Below the pieces are notes generated by a model. That model was not told the DNA's origin. It did no database searches and worked only from the letters and a program-made list of their open reading frames with translations. Made by a program: the position numbers and the translations under genes. From Glaesserella sp041814905 (GTDB lineage Bacteria > Pseudomonadota > Gammaproteobacteria > Enterobacterales > Pasteurellaceae), in contig NZ_JBGXYA010000002.1 in NCBI RefSeq assembly GCF_041814905.1, forward strand, positions 1 to 64,000: a stretch of 64,000 nucleotides of DNA, read 5' to 3'. Shown here piece after piece: positions 31,959-40,401 of this stretch; the stretch's first letter is position 1; every line of letters begins with the position of its first letter.

Positions 31959-34145
31959 CTAGACCTTTTCCAATTTGGCAATTTTGGCGATCAACCATTT
32001 GATCCCTTGTTGAACGAAGGCAATTTGCAGACGGGTTTGATCGCCGCTGCCTTCGACGTTGATAATAGTCCCTTGTCCGAATTTTTCATGGCGGACTTTT
32101 TGCCCCATTTTCCATGCGGCTTCGGTTTGCGGTGCGCTACAAGCGGTCGGATTCGTGCGGAAATTTGCAAATTGTGCCGGGCGGTTAATGGTACCGCGTA
32201 AACGTACTTCACGAATATGTTGCTCGGGTAATTCGGCAATAAAACGTGAAGGCAAATGGCGCTCTTCTTTACCGTATAAGCGACGGCTTTCCGCATAGCT
32301 GATGGTCAGCTTCTTTTTGGCGCGCGTGATGCCGACGTAAGCCAAACGGCGTTCTTCCTGCAAACGACCTTCTTCAAAGCTCATGCCGCTTGGGAACAGC
32401 CCTTCTTCCACACCGACAATGAAAACACGGGGAAATTCCAATCCTTTTGCCGAATGTAACGTCATTAATTCCACATAATCTTGATGCGGGGAAGCTTGGG
32501 TTTCGCCCGCTTCCAGTGAGGCATGGGTTAAAAAGGCGCTGAGATCACTCATTTCCTCGGCTTCATCCGGTTTGACAAATTGGCGGGTTGCCGTCACCAA
32601 TTCTTCCAAGTTCTCGATTCGCACTTCGCCCTTTTCCCCTTTTTCCTGTTTGTACATGTCATAGAGCCCCGATTTTTTGATGACGTAATCGGTTTGCTCA
32701 AACAACGGCATTTGTTCGGTTTCTTGTTCAAGGGCATTGATTAATTCCACGAAGCGGAGCAATGCGGAGGCAGCCCGTCCGGACAGCTGTTCTTCCTGTA
32801 CGGCAACCTGAATCGCTTGCCATAAAGTGATTTGACGGGTACGGGTTAATTGACGCAACGTATCTAAAGTGCGATCACCGATACCGCGCGGCGGTGTGTT
32901 GATGACCCGTTCAAATGCCGCATCATCTTGGCGGTTAGCGATTAAACGCAGATATGCTAAAGCGTCTTTAATCTCTTGGCGTTCAAAAAAGCGCATACCG
33001 CCATAAATACGGTAGGGAATATTAGCTTGAATTAACGCCTCTTCAATCACACGGGATTGACTGTTGCTCCGATAAAGCACGGCGCATTGATTTAACTCGC
33101 CTTCATCTTCTTTCCACTGTTTGATTTGTGATGCAACAAAACGGGCTTCGTCCAATTCGTTAAAGGCGCAGTAAATGTCGACGGGTTCGCCGTCACCGCT
33201 GTCAGTCCACAGATTTTTGCCTAAACGATCGTCATTATTGGCTATCAATGCGTTAGCGGCATTTAAGATATTGCCGGTCGAACGGTAATTTTGTTCAAGT
33301 CGAATCGTTTCCGCATTCGGGTAGTCGTTTAAAAAGCGTTGAATATTTTCGACTTGCGCTCCCCGCCAACCGTAGATGGATTGATCATCATCTCCGACAA
33401 TCATCACCTTGCTTTTATCGCCGGCAAGCAAGCGAATCAAATCATATTGAATGTTGTTGGTATCTTGGAATTCATCAATCAAAATGTGCTGAAAACGTTG
33501 TTGGTAACGCTGCAAAATCAGTGGCTTGTTTTTAAATAACTCATAACAACGAATCAGTAATTCGGCAAAATCCAGCAACCCGGCACGGTCACAGGCATCT
33601 TGATAAATTTGATAAATCTGCACCAATTTTTGAGTGTTTTGATCGCCATGGTGTTCAATATCCTTGGCGCGTGAGCCTTTATCTTTTTGGGCATTGATAA
33701 ACCAGCTGACCTGCTTGGGCGGGAAATGTTTTTCGTCGATATTATGTAACTTCAGTAATCGTTTGATTAAGCGTTGCTGATCTTCGGTATCCATAATTTG
33801 GAAATCCTGCGGCAGATTGGCATCCAGATAATGGGCTCTGAGCAAACGGTTGGCAATGCTGTGAAACGTCCCGACCCACATACCGAACAGGCGGTGATGA
33901 CCGGTTTGGGAAAGGGTATATTCGATGCGGTGACGCATTTCTGCCGCGGCTTTGTTGGTAAAGGTGACGGCTAAAATATTGGATTCAGGCACATTTTCAA
34001 CACCGATTAACCACGCGATACGGTGTGTGAGTACGCGGGTTTTACCGCTACCGGCTCCGGCAAGGACTAAATAGTTGCCGACAGGTGCGGCAACGGCTTC
34101 GCGTTGTTTATCGTTTAAGCCATCGAGCAATAAGGAAAAATCCAT
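31959..34145 (-). CDS. uvrD: DNA helicase II (UvrD)
   Basis: SF1A 3'-5' helicase for nucleotide excision and mismatch repair. 728 aa (E. coli 720). Walker A GAGSGKTRVL at residues 30-39, motif Ia TFTNKAAAEMR, DEFQDTN with Walker B, GDDDQSIYGWRGA, QNYRSTGNIL, and VYVGITRAKK-like LAYVGITRAKKKL. The C-terminal tail ends KWLIAKIAKLEKV. UvrD rather than Rep is indicated by length and tail. An uptake sequence at 32139 encodes FANFRTNPTAC. A probable LexA box overlaps its promoter. Confidence 0.93.
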   Translation of the reverse strand: MDFSLLLDGLNDKQREAVAAPVGNYLVLAGAGSGKTRVLTHRIAWLIGVENVPESNILAVTFTNKAAAEMRHRIEYTLSQTGHHRLFGMWVGTFHSIANRLLRAHYLDANLPQDFQIMDTEDQQRLIKRLLKLHNIDEKHFPPKQVSWFINAQKDKGSRAKDIEHHGDQNTQKLVQIYQIYQDACDRAGLLDFAELLIRCYELFKNKPLILQRYQQRFQHILIDEFQDTNNIQYDLIRLLAGDKSKVMIVGDDDQSIYGWRGAQVENIQRFLNDYPNAETIRLEQNYRSTGNILNAANALIANNDDRLGKNLWTDSGDGEPVDIYCAFNELDEARFVASQIKQWKEDEGELNQCAVLYRSNSQSRVIEEALIQANIPYRIYGGMRFFERQEIKDALAYLRLIANRQDDAAFERVINTPPRGIGDRTLDTLRQLTRTRQITLWQAIQVAVQEEQLSGRAASALLRFVELINALEQETEQMPLFEQTDYVIKKSGLYDMYKQEKGEKGEVRIENLEELVTATRQFVKPDEAEEMSDLSAFLTHASLEAGETQASPHQDYVELMTLHSAKGLEFPRVFIVGVEEGLFPSGMSFEEGRLQEERRLAYVGITRAKKKLTISYAESRRLYGKEERHLPSRFIAELPEQHIREVRLRGTINRPAQFANFRTNPTACSAPQTEAAWKMGQKVRHEKFGQGTIINVEGSGDQTRLQIAFVQQGIKWLIAKIAKLEKV
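32139..32147 (+). repeat. DNA uptake signal sequence inside uvrD
   Basis: Perfect core with ATTTGCAAAT after 15 bases; encodes FANFRTNPTAC in the uvrD sense. Confidence 0.9.
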
Positions 34146-34159
34146 TCTTACGCCTCTTT

Positions 34160-34192
34160 ATGTGAATTTATACAGTGATTTGCGTTATTATA
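34160..34192 (-). promoter_or_regulatory. uvrD promoter with LexA-like box
   Basis: On the minus strand a perfect TATAAT (34187-34192) is followed by CTGTATAAATTCACAT (34160-34175), which matches CTGT-N8-ACAG except the last base. The box sits at the expected start of transcription, 15 bp from the uvrD ATG. E. coli uvrD is also a LexA target. Confidence 0.6.
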
Positions 34193-34196
34193 GCTT

Positions 34197-34205
34197 ACAA
34201 GCGGT
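34197..34205 (+). repeat. DNA uptake signal sequence, uvrD-groEL gap
   Basis: Perfect core with TTTTGCAAAT after 15 bases; lies just upstream of the uvrD -10 box. Confidence 0.9.
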
Positions 34206-34230
34206 CGGTTTTGGCAGATTTTTTGCAAAT

Positions 34231-34262
34231 AAAAATGCCATCGAATAACCGATGGCATTTTT
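34231..34262 (-). terminator. Terminator of groESL
   Basis: AAAAATGCCATCG (34231-34243) and CGATGGCATTTTT (34250-34262) form a perfect 13-bp stem with flanking A and T runs. Confidence 0.92.
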
Positions 34263-34285
34263 CAAAGTTTAAGGTTTAGGCAAAA

Positions 34286-35929
34286 TTACATCATTCCGCC
34301 CATGCCCCCCATACCGCCCATTCCGGCGCCTAAGTCAGCTTTTTCTTCTTTCGGCAGGTCTGTGACCATACATTCAGTCGTAATCATTAAACCTGCGATA
34401 GATGCCGCAAATTGTAATGCAGAACGGGTTACTTTAGTTGGGTCTAAAATACCCATTTCTAACATATCGCCGTATTGTTCGGTTGCGGCATTATAACCGT
34501 AGTTACCGTTACCGTCTTTTACGTTGCGAGCAACAACAGATGCTTCTTCACCTGCGTTTGTCACGATTTGGCGAAGCGGTGCTTCCATTGCACGAAGTGC
34601 TAAACGGATACCCACGTTTTGTTCTTCGTTATCACCTTTCACTACATCAGCCACTTTGCTTGCCGCACGCACTAATGCCACGCCACCGCCGGCAACAATA
34701 CCTTCTTCCACAGCCGCACGGGTTGCGTGAAGCGCATCATCTACACGGTCTTTTTTCTCTTTCATTTCAACTTCAGTTGCTGCACCGACTTTGATGACTG
34801 CAACACCGCCAGCTAATTTAGCCACACGTTCTTGGAGTTTCTCTTTGTCGTAGTCTGAGGTTGAATCTTCGATTTGTTGACGAATTTGTGCCACACGACC
34901 TTTGATCTGTGCTTCATCACCTACACCGTCAATGATGGTGGTGTTGTCTTTTGAAATCACCACACGTTTTGCTTGACCTAACTCTTCGATAGTCGCTTTT
35001 TCAAGTTCCATACCGATCTCTTCAGAGATGACCGTACCGGCAGTTAAAATCGCAATGTCTTGTAACATCGCTTTACGGCGATCGCCAAAGCCAGGTGCTT
35101 TCACTGCGGCTACTTTCACGATACCACGCATCGTGTTCACAACTAAAGTTGCTAATGCTTCGCCTTCAATATCTTCTGCGATAATTAATAACGGTTTACC
35201 CGCTTTTGCCACCGCTTCTAATACAGGCAGAATTTCACGGATATTTGAAATTTTCTTATCCACTAAAAGAATGTATGGATTTTCTAATTCTACTGTGCCG
35301 GCTTCCGGTTTATTGATGAAGTATGGTGATAAGTAGCCACGGTCGAATTGCATACCTTCAACCACATCTAATGCATCTTCTAAACCAGTGCCATCTTCAA
35401 CAGTGATTACGCCTTCTTTGCCCACTTTTTCCATTGCTTGAGCAATTAATTTACCCACTGTACTGTCTGAGTTTGCAGAAATCGTACCGACTTGTTCAAT
35501 CTCTTTTGATGTTTCACACGGTTTAGAGAGCGATTTTAACTCTTCAACAACTGCCGCTACTGCTTTGTCGATACCACGTTTTAAATCCATCGGGTTCATA
35601 CCTGCGGCAACCGCTTTTAAGCCTTCATTTACGATAGCTTGAGCCAATACGGTTGCTGTAGTGGTACCGTCACCTGCCGCATCGTTGGCTTTAGAAGCGA
35701 CTTCTTTAACCATTTGAGCGCCCATATTCTCGAATTTATCTTCTAATTCGATTTCACGAGCAACAGATACACCGTCTTTAGTGATCGTTGGTGCGCCAAA
35801 GGCTTTGTCTAATACCACGTTACGCCCTTTCGGACCTAAAGTCACTTTTACTGCATCTGCTAATACGTTTACGCCGTTTAACATTTTTACACGAGCGTCG
35901 TTACCAAATTTTACATCTTTTGCTGCCAT
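34286..35929 (-). CDS. groEL: 60-kDa chaperonin GroEL
   Basis: ATP-driven tetradecameric folding chamber, working with GroES. 547 aa. Motifs: KVTLGPKGRNVVLDK (residues 28-42), the ATP loop AGDGTTTATVLA with Asp87, GGVAVIKVGAATEVE, and the disordered GGM-repeat tail GAGMGGMGGMGGMM. Second gene of groESL, 25 bases after groES; AAAGGATAAATAAAA precedes its ATG. Single copy in this window. Confidence 0.97.
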   Translation of the reverse strand: MAAKDVKFGNDARVKMLNGVNVLADAVKVTLGPKGRNVVLDKAFGAPTITKDGVSVAREIELEDKFENMGAQMVKEVASKANDAAGDGTTTATVLAQAIVNEGLKAVAAGMNPMDLKRGIDKAVAAVVEELKSLSKPCETSKEIEQVGTISANSDSTVGKLIAQAMEKVGKEGVITVEDGTGLEDALDVVEGMQFDRGYLSPYFINKPEAGTVELENPYILLVDKKISNIREILPVLEAVAKAGKPLLIIAEDIEGEALATLVVNTMRGIVKVAAVKAPGFGDRRKAMLQDIAILTAGTVISEEIGMELEKATIEELGQAKRVVISKDNTTIIDGVGDEAQIKGRVAQIRQQIEDSTSDYDKEKLQERVAKLAGGVAVIKVGAATEVEMKEKKDRVDDALHATRAAVEEGIVAGGGVALVRAASKVADVVKGDNEEQNVGIRLALRAMEAPLRQIVTNAGEEASVVARNVKDGNGNYGYNAATEQYGDMLEMGILDPTKVTRSALQFAASIAGLMITTECMVTDLPKEEKADLGAGMGGMGGMGGMM

Positions 35930-35954
35930 TTTTATTTATCCTTTAATATCTCAA

Positions 35955-36242
35955 TTATTCAACGATTGCCAAAATATTGTCTTCAGAAATAATTAACACG
36001 GTTTCACCGTCAATTTTTTCTTCTTTCACTCCGTATTCGTTAAAAATAACTACGTCACCCACCTTCACGTTTAACGGAAGTACGGTGCCATTATCTAAAG
36101 TACGACCATTGCCAACGGCAATCACAGTACCACGAGTAGATTTAGTTGCCGCAGAACCGGTTAAAACGATACCGCCGGCAGATTTAGTTTCGATTTCTTC
36201 ACGTTTTAAAATTACTTTGTCGTGTAACGGACGAATTTTCAT
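35955..36242 (-). CDS. groES: 10-kDa co-chaperonin GroES
   Basis: Heptameric lid of the GroEL chamber. 95 aa. Begins MKIRPLHDKVILKREEIETK; the mobile loop SAGGIVLTGSAA (about residues 21-32) that docks on GroEL is intact; ends with the family's ILAIVE. TAGGAGTAATTCA precedes the ATG. First gene of the heat-shock operon, with a sigma32-like promoter and a small GC-rich hairpin in the leader. Confidence 0.97.
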   Translation of the reverse strand: MKIRPLHDKVILKREEIETKSAGGIVLTGSAATKSTRGTVIAVGNGRTLDNGTVLPLNVKVGDVVIFNEYGVKEEKIDGETVLIISEDNILAIVE

Positions 36243-36275
36243 TGAATTACTCCTAAGATTGACATGAAATAAATG

Positions 36276-36293
36276 TGGTCGCTCGCGCGACCA
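36276..36293 (-). promoter_or_regulatory. GC-rich hairpin in the groES leader
   Basis: TGGTCGC and GCGACCA pair around TCGC. It lies about 15 bases upstream of the groES ribosome site (TAGGAG) in otherwise A+T-rich DNA. Could protect or tune the mRNA; it is not the CIRCE element, whose arms are TTAGCACTC/GAGTGCTAA. Confidence 0.5.
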
Positions 36294-36305
36294 TAACGCG
36301 GTGCT

Positions 36306-36334
36306 ATTTTGAGACGATGGATCGTAATTTCAAG
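36306..36334 (-). promoter_or_regulatory. Sigma32-like heat-shock promoter of groESL
   Basis: On the minus strand CCCCTTGAAA gives a perfect sigma32 -35 element (CTTGAAA, 36328-36334). After 14 bases CTCAAAAT (36306-36313) is a weak match to the -10 consensus CCCCATnT. Position 64 bp or more before groES is suitable. Confidence 0.55.
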
Positions 36335-36373
36335 GGGAAAAGTTAAAAATTTGCAAAAAATTTGCAGAAACAG

Positions 36374-36382
36374 ACCGCTTGT
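36374..36382 (-). repeat. DNA uptake signal sequence upstream of groES
   Basis: Perfect core; TTTTGCAAAT follows after 15 bases, with a further TGCAAATT in between. Confidence 0.9.
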
Positions 36383-36447
36383 CTCTTGAACTGCCTATCA
36401 TTTCTTCGTAAATTTGTCGAAAGACGACCATATTCATGGAGAAAGTT

Positions 36448-36981
36448 ATGCAAAAACTGCCCGCTATCATTGCAGTGACTTCGGACATTATGCTGGAAAA
36501 AATTGCGCTGCGGCACAGTCAAGCGCTGTTTGAACAAATCGTTCGTCATCGCGATTATTTGGCGCAATTTGTGAATTGGACGCCGTTTACACAGAAAATA
36601 GAGGATGCCGTCAACTTTGTGAAAGCCAGCGAACAGGATGCAGAACAGGGGATTTCTTATGTGTGGGCTATCTGTTATCGGAATAATCCGGTTGGCACAT
36701 TGAGCCTGAATAAACCGATTGATTGGCAAAATCGAACGGTCTATTTAGGCTATTGGCTTTCGCCGGACGTACAAGGAAAAGGCATTGTGACTCAGAGCAT
36801 CCAACGCGTGATGGAAGAAATACATCCGATTTTCGACCACTATTTTTTAAAATGCGCAGTTCATAATCAGCGCAGCAATGCTGTGGCAAAACGTTGCTGT
36901 TTTCAGCTTGTGGAACGGGTGGAAAACGCGGAAAAAATCGGCGATACATGGTATGCCCAGAATCTGTATCGTAAAGGATAA
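36448..36981 (+). CDS. GNAT-family N-acetyltransferase (RimL-like)
   Basis: 177 aa acetyl-CoA-dependent transferase of the RimJ/RimL group. Visible: the LEKIALRHSQALFEQIVRHR start, EDAVNFVK helix, GTLSLNKPIDWQNRTVYLGYWLS, and the acetyl-CoA loop SPDVQGKGIVTQSIQRVM (Q/R-x-x-G-x-A/G type), then HNQRSNAVAKRCCF, the RimL-like NxxSxxVAxR motif. Possible substrate is a ribosomal protein N-terminus or a small molecule; unknown. Start at ATG 36448, 6 bases after GGAG; an ATG four codons upstream contains that ribosome site. Confidence 0.8.
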   Translation: MQKLPAIIAVTSDIMLEKIALRHSQALFEQIVRHRDYLAQFVNWTPFTQKIEDAVNFVKASEQDAEQGISYVWAICYRNNPVGTLSLNKPIDWQNRTVYLGYWLSPDVQGKGIVTQSIQRVMEEIHPIFDHYFLKCAVHNQRSNAVAKRCCFQLVERVENAEKIGDTWYAQNLYRKG

Positions 36982-36984
36982 TGA

Positions 36985-37031
36985 ACAAGCGGTCCGAATT
37001 TGCAAAAAATTTGCAAAAACAGACCGCTTGT
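36985..37031. repeat. 47-bp inverted pair of uptake sequences between convergent genes
   Basis: ACAAGCGGTC (36985) and GACCGCTTGT (ending 37031) face each other around two overlapping TTTGCAAA blocks, each at the usual 15-base distance from its own core. It can fold into a 10-bp stem and lies 3 bases from both stop codons, so a terminator role is likely. Confidence 0.85.
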
Positions 37032-37034
37032 AGG

Positions 37035-38363
37035 TTATTCGGTTTCCGTTTTGTTACTCGTCGGTTTGCGGCGCTTACCAATGTTTTTACTGTCTTTATG
37101 GCGAACTTTAACTTTTTTCTTATCCGCATCTTTTTTATCTTCTTTTTTCTTCTTAATCCGAGCCTTTTCTTTTTTACTGATCGAAATGACTTCGCCGTCT
37201 TTTGGGGCTTTGGTGCGAGGCTCCAAGCCTTCCACTATACGGGCTTTTAACGGTTCTTCCGTGTAACGTTTGATTTTACCGAGCAGTTTATAATCGTGCG
37301 CTTCCACTAACGAAACTGCCGAGCCTTTTTTGCCCGCCCGTGCAGTACGTCCGATACGGTGCAGATAAGTATCGGCACTGTAGGGTAAATCGAAGTTAAT
37401 TACAAAATCGATATCATCAATATCAATTCCACGAGCTGCAACATCGGTAGAAACCAACACGTTGACTACGCCTTCTTTTAAGCGGGTAATTGCTTGATTA
37501 CGTTGGGTTTGCGCCATTTCACCTTCCAAATAGGTAGAACGAATACCGCGTTTACGTAAAATTTCGCTGAGTTCACGTACGGTTTCACGGCGACGGACGA
37601 ACACAATCGCACGTTCAATATCAAATTCACTGATAAGGCGAGCCAATAATTTGGTTTTGTGATCAAGATTATCGGCGTGATAATACCACTGTTGAATTTT
37701 TTTACGTTCACGGCGACTTGGTTCCGCATCAACTTGCACCGGGTCATTAAGAACGCGTTCGGCAAAATCAACCAATAATTCACCTTCAAGCGTTGCGGAA
37801 AACAACCACGTATATTTACGCCATCGGGTTTCTGCTGCAATGGTTTCCGCATCTTGCCCGAATCCCATTTGCATCATTCTGTCGGCTTCGTCAAAAATCA
37901 GCACTTCAACCGAACGGCAATCAAAATTTTCTTCTTTGATATATTGCAGTAAACGTCCCGGCGTGGCGACAACCAGATCTTGATTGGTATTAAATACTTC
38001 ACCGTGGTTTTGATAGGCAACACCGCCGGTGATGGTTGCGATTTTCAGATTGGTGAATCGGGCAATTTCTTCCGCTTGCTCTGCGACTTGCATCGCGAGT
38101 TCTCGGGTTGGCGTTAACACTAAAATGCGCGGCGGACCGGGCTTGCGACGCGGATGATCGAGCAAATGTTGGATGGCCGGCAGTAAAAATGCGGCAGTTT
38201 TGCCGGTGCCGGTCGGCGCCGAACCGAGTACGTCACGTCCTTCCAACGCAGCCGGAATCATTGCGGCTTGGATTGCGGTCGGGCGTTTGTAACCTTTTTT
38301 ATCTAAGGCTTCAAGTAATTCCGGGTTAAGGTCAAATTCTTGAAAAGTTTGGAGTGTTGTCAT
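37035..38363 (-). CDS. srmB: DEAD-box RNA helicase SrmB
   Basis: ATP-dependent RNA helicase for early 50S ribosome assembly. 442 aa. Q motif region FQEFDLNPELLEALDKKGY, PTAIQ, Walker A APTGTGKTA, PTRELAMQ, TPGRLLQ, DEADRM, FSATLEG, then STDVAARGIDI and HRIGRTARAGKKG. The C-terminal 60 residues are a lysine-rich basic tail (KKEKARIKKKKEDKKD). SrmB is favoured over other DEAD helicases by the N-terminus and MMQMGFGQD. Start at ATG 38363 after AGAGAGAATT; 15 upstream codons are ignored. Confidence 0.9.
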   Translation of the reverse strand: MTTLQTFQEFDLNPELLEALDKKGYKRPTAIQAAMIPAALEGRDVLGSAPTGTGKTAAFLLPAIQHLLDHPRRKPGPPRILVLTPTRELAMQVAEQAEEIARFTNLKIATITGGVAYQNHGEVFNTNQDLVVATPGRLLQYIKEENFDCRSVEVLIFDEADRMMQMGFGQDAETIAAETRWRKYTWLFSATLEGELLVDFAERVLNDPVQVDAEPSRRERKKIQQWYYHADNLDHKTKLLARLISEFDIERAIVFVRRRETVRELSEILRKRGIRSTYLEGEMAQTQRNQAITRLKEGVVNVLVSTDVAARGIDIDDIDFVINFDLPYSADTYLHRIGRTARAGKKGSAVSLVEAHDYKLLGKIKRYTEEPLKARIVEGLEPRTKAPKDGEVISISKKEKARIKKKKEDKKDADKKKVKVRHKDSKNIGKRRKPTSNKTETE

Positions 38364-38371
38364 AATTCTCT

Positions 38372-38809
38372 CTATAAATACAAAGCCATCACAACCGCGT
38401 TTTCGCACCCGCCGTTTGCGGTCGGGTAGTAGTTTTTGCGGATATCGACTTCATTAAAGCCTAAAGCATGGTATAAACCTTGGGCGGTGGTGTTGGATTG
38501 GCGGACTTCAAGCCAAAGGGTGAGAATGCCTTGTTGCTTGAGTTGCCCGATTAAACCTTGTAAAAGCCGTTTGCCGTAACCTTTGCCTTGGCATTGCGGT
38601 GCGACGGCGATATTAAATAACGTTGCTTCGTCTAATACCGTTTGGCAAATTGCGAAGGCAACAATTTGATTTTCAATGGATAATTTTAAATTAAGATAGC
38701 GATCGCCTTGGTTGTTTAATAAGGTTCCTTTCGACCACGGCACGCTATGCGCTTGTTGTTCAATCTCAAACAAACGTTCGAAATCATAAGCGGAAATCGG
38801 TTCTATCAC
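38372..38809 (-). CDS. rimI: Ribosomal protein S18-alanine N-acetyltransferase RimI
   Basis: Acetylates the N-terminal alanine of ribosomal protein S18. 145 aa GNAT protein. It begins ISAYDFERLFEIEQQAHSVPWSKGTL, the RimI signature, with acetyl-CoA loop VAPQCQGKGYGKRLLQGLI near residues 68-86 and LEVRQSNTTAQGLYHALGF. It overlaps holD by 4 bases, the same holD-rimI pair seen in enterobacteria, so translation is coupled. Confidence 0.92.
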   Translation of the reverse strand: MIEPISAYDFERLFEIEQQAHSVPWSKGTLLNNQGDRYLNLKLSIENQIVAFAICQTVLDEATLFNIAVAPQCQGKGYGKRLLQGLIGQLKQQGILTLWLEVRQSNTTAQGLYHALGFNEVDIRKNYYPTANGGCENAVVMALYL

Positions 38810-39225
38810 TGACTATCCTCAAAATGTCGGCAAAAAGGTTGCATTTGTTGCCAAAGTCGGCGTTTTTGTTGCGGTTGGTGGATTTCCTGCCAAGAGGTTT
38901 GTGTCCAAGCGGTCTGTTTCGGGTATTTTTTTGCAAATTTTGCGGATTGTTCCTCCGCTTGAATCAGCCAGAAAATCGGTGAATGATCAAATGCAAGGCG
39001 CATTGTTTGTTCCAATGTCAGCCATTGATATTCATCACTTTTTAAATCTAATGCACGCAACACATCCTGAAAAAAGCCGCTTTGTTGTTGATTTTCTTCG
39101 CACACTACCACAAATTTAACCTGTTCGGAGAGGCGAATTTGTGCATCGCCCTTCAAAACCTGCGGTTTTATCAGTACCCACTGGGTAATATTCATTTCAT
39201 TTAGCAGTAAATCGCGTCGATTCAT
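38806..39225 (-). CDS. holD: DNA polymerase III psi subunit HolD
   Basis: Clamp-loader accessory protein linking chi to the loader and contacting SSB through chi. 139 aa (E. coli 137). It starts RRDLLLNEMNITQWVLIKPQVLKGD, matching the E. coli N-terminal peptide that binds the clamp loader. Adjacent rimI supports the call. The stretch FAKKYPKQTAW coincides with a degenerate uptake sequence (CCAAGCGGT at 38905) plus TTTTGCAAAT at the standard spacing. Confidence 0.87.
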   Translation of the reverse strand: MNRRDLLLNEMNITQWVLIKPQVLKGDAQIRLSEQVKFVVVCEENQQQSGFFQDVLRALDLKSDEYQWLTLEQTMRLAFDHSPIFWLIQAEEQSAKFAKKYPKQTAWTQTSWQEIHQPQQKRRLWQQMQPFCRHFEDSQ

Positions 39226-39307
39226 CGGTTTTCCTCACAAAAAGTTGGGGAATGGTAGCAAAAATCGGTAGAATGGCGAAATTATTTCGTATCAATTTTG
39301 GAAATTT

Positions 39308-40297
39308 ATGTTATCTATTGAAAGTGAAGTATTAGAACGGCATTTGCAGTTGTTTAACGCAAAATCGGTGCTGCTGTTTGGCGATATTCGCGACCGTTTT
39401 GCCGATCGGATTAACGCCGAAGCAACCCGTGTTGCGACTTTTAGCAGTTATTTTGATTACGCCCGTTTGCACGCGGATGTTGAATTTGGCTTGACGTGCC
39501 GTATTCAGGCGGATTTGGCTGTTTTTTACTGGACTAAAAACAAGCAAGAATGTCAGTTTCAACTGTTTCAATGGTTGTCGCAAGCGCCGATCGGACAATG
39601 TCTGTTGATTATCGGCGAAAACCGTGCCGGTGTACGTTCGGTGGAAAATCTGCTGGAACCGTTCGGTGATATTCATAAAATTGATTCTGCCCGCCGTTGC
39701 GGGTTGTATCAATTTGAGCTGAAAACTCTGCCGGGTTTCGATTGCAAAAAATTCTGGAAAACCTACCGCTTGCAAGAGCTGGATATTTTTGCATTACCTG
39801 CGGTATTCAGTTCGACAGAGTTGGATAACGGTTCCAAATTATTGCTTTCCACCTTTGACAAAGCGGATCGTTTAACCGGAAAAGTGTTGGATATTGGGTG
39901 CGGCGCGGGAGTCATCGGGGCATTTTTGAAACAACGATTTCCGAAAATTAAACTGACGATGTCCGATATTCATGCGATGGCAATTGAGTCCGGTCGCCGT
40001 ACGTTGGCAGAAAATCGGTTAGAAGGGGAAGTATTGGCTAGCGATGTGTTTTCACATATCAACGGACGTTTCGACCTGATCGTGTCCAATCCGCCGTTTC
40101 ATGATGGTATAGACACCGCTTATCGTGCGGTGCAGGAGCTTATTGCTCAAGCGAAAAATCATTTAAACAAAGGTGGTGAATTACGGATTGTCGCGAACGC
40201 TTTTTTACCGTATCCCGATTTATTGGATCAAGCGTTCGGTAAGCATCAGCTGCTTGCCAAATCGAATAAATTTAAGGTGTATTCGGTGCGCGGTTAA
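39308..40297 (+). CDS. rsmC: 16S rRNA m2G1207 methyltransferase RsmC
   Basis: Methylates guanine 1207 of 16S rRNA. 329 aa, two methyltransferase-like domains. The N-terminal half (about 1-160) is the degenerate domain used for RNA binding. The C-terminal half has the SAM loop VLDIGCGAGVIGAFL (residues 194-208) and catalytic motif SNPPFHDG. Divergent from holD, as in E. coli. A near-match uptake sequence (ACCGCTTGC, 39765) lies at the join of the two halves and encodes TYRLQ. Confidence 0.92.
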   Translation: MLSIESEVLERHLQLFNAKSVLLFGDIRDRFADRINAEATRVATFSSYFDYARLHADVEFGLTCRIQADLAVFYWTKNKQECQFQLFQWLSQAPIGQCLLIIGENRAGVRSVENLLEPFGDIHKIDSARRCGLYQFELKTLPGFDCKKFWKTYRLQELDIFALPAVFSSTELDNGSKLLLSTFDKADRLTGKVLDIGCGAGVIGAFLKQRFPKIKLTMSDIHAMAIESGRRTLAENRLEGEVLASDVFSHINGRFDLIVSNPPFHDGIDTAYRAVQELIAQAKNHLNKGGELRIVANAFLPYPDLLDQAFGKHQLLAKSNKFKVYSVRG

Positions 40298-40401
40298 ATC
40301 AATCAATGAGGGATATCCCTTTTGGGTTTCAAATTTTTCTTCCTTGTTAAATTCCCTCGTTTTGCCTACAATACCGCCTTTTATTTACAAGGCAGAATAT
40401 T

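Noticed and set aside
34300..34800. Open frames antisense to groEL
   Set aside because: Shadows of the biased codon use in groEL; no ribosome sites and no independent protein features.
40309..40320. Palindrome AGGGATATCCCT after rsmC
   Set aside because: The stem has no loop and only a short T-run follows; it is too weak to annotate as a terminator.
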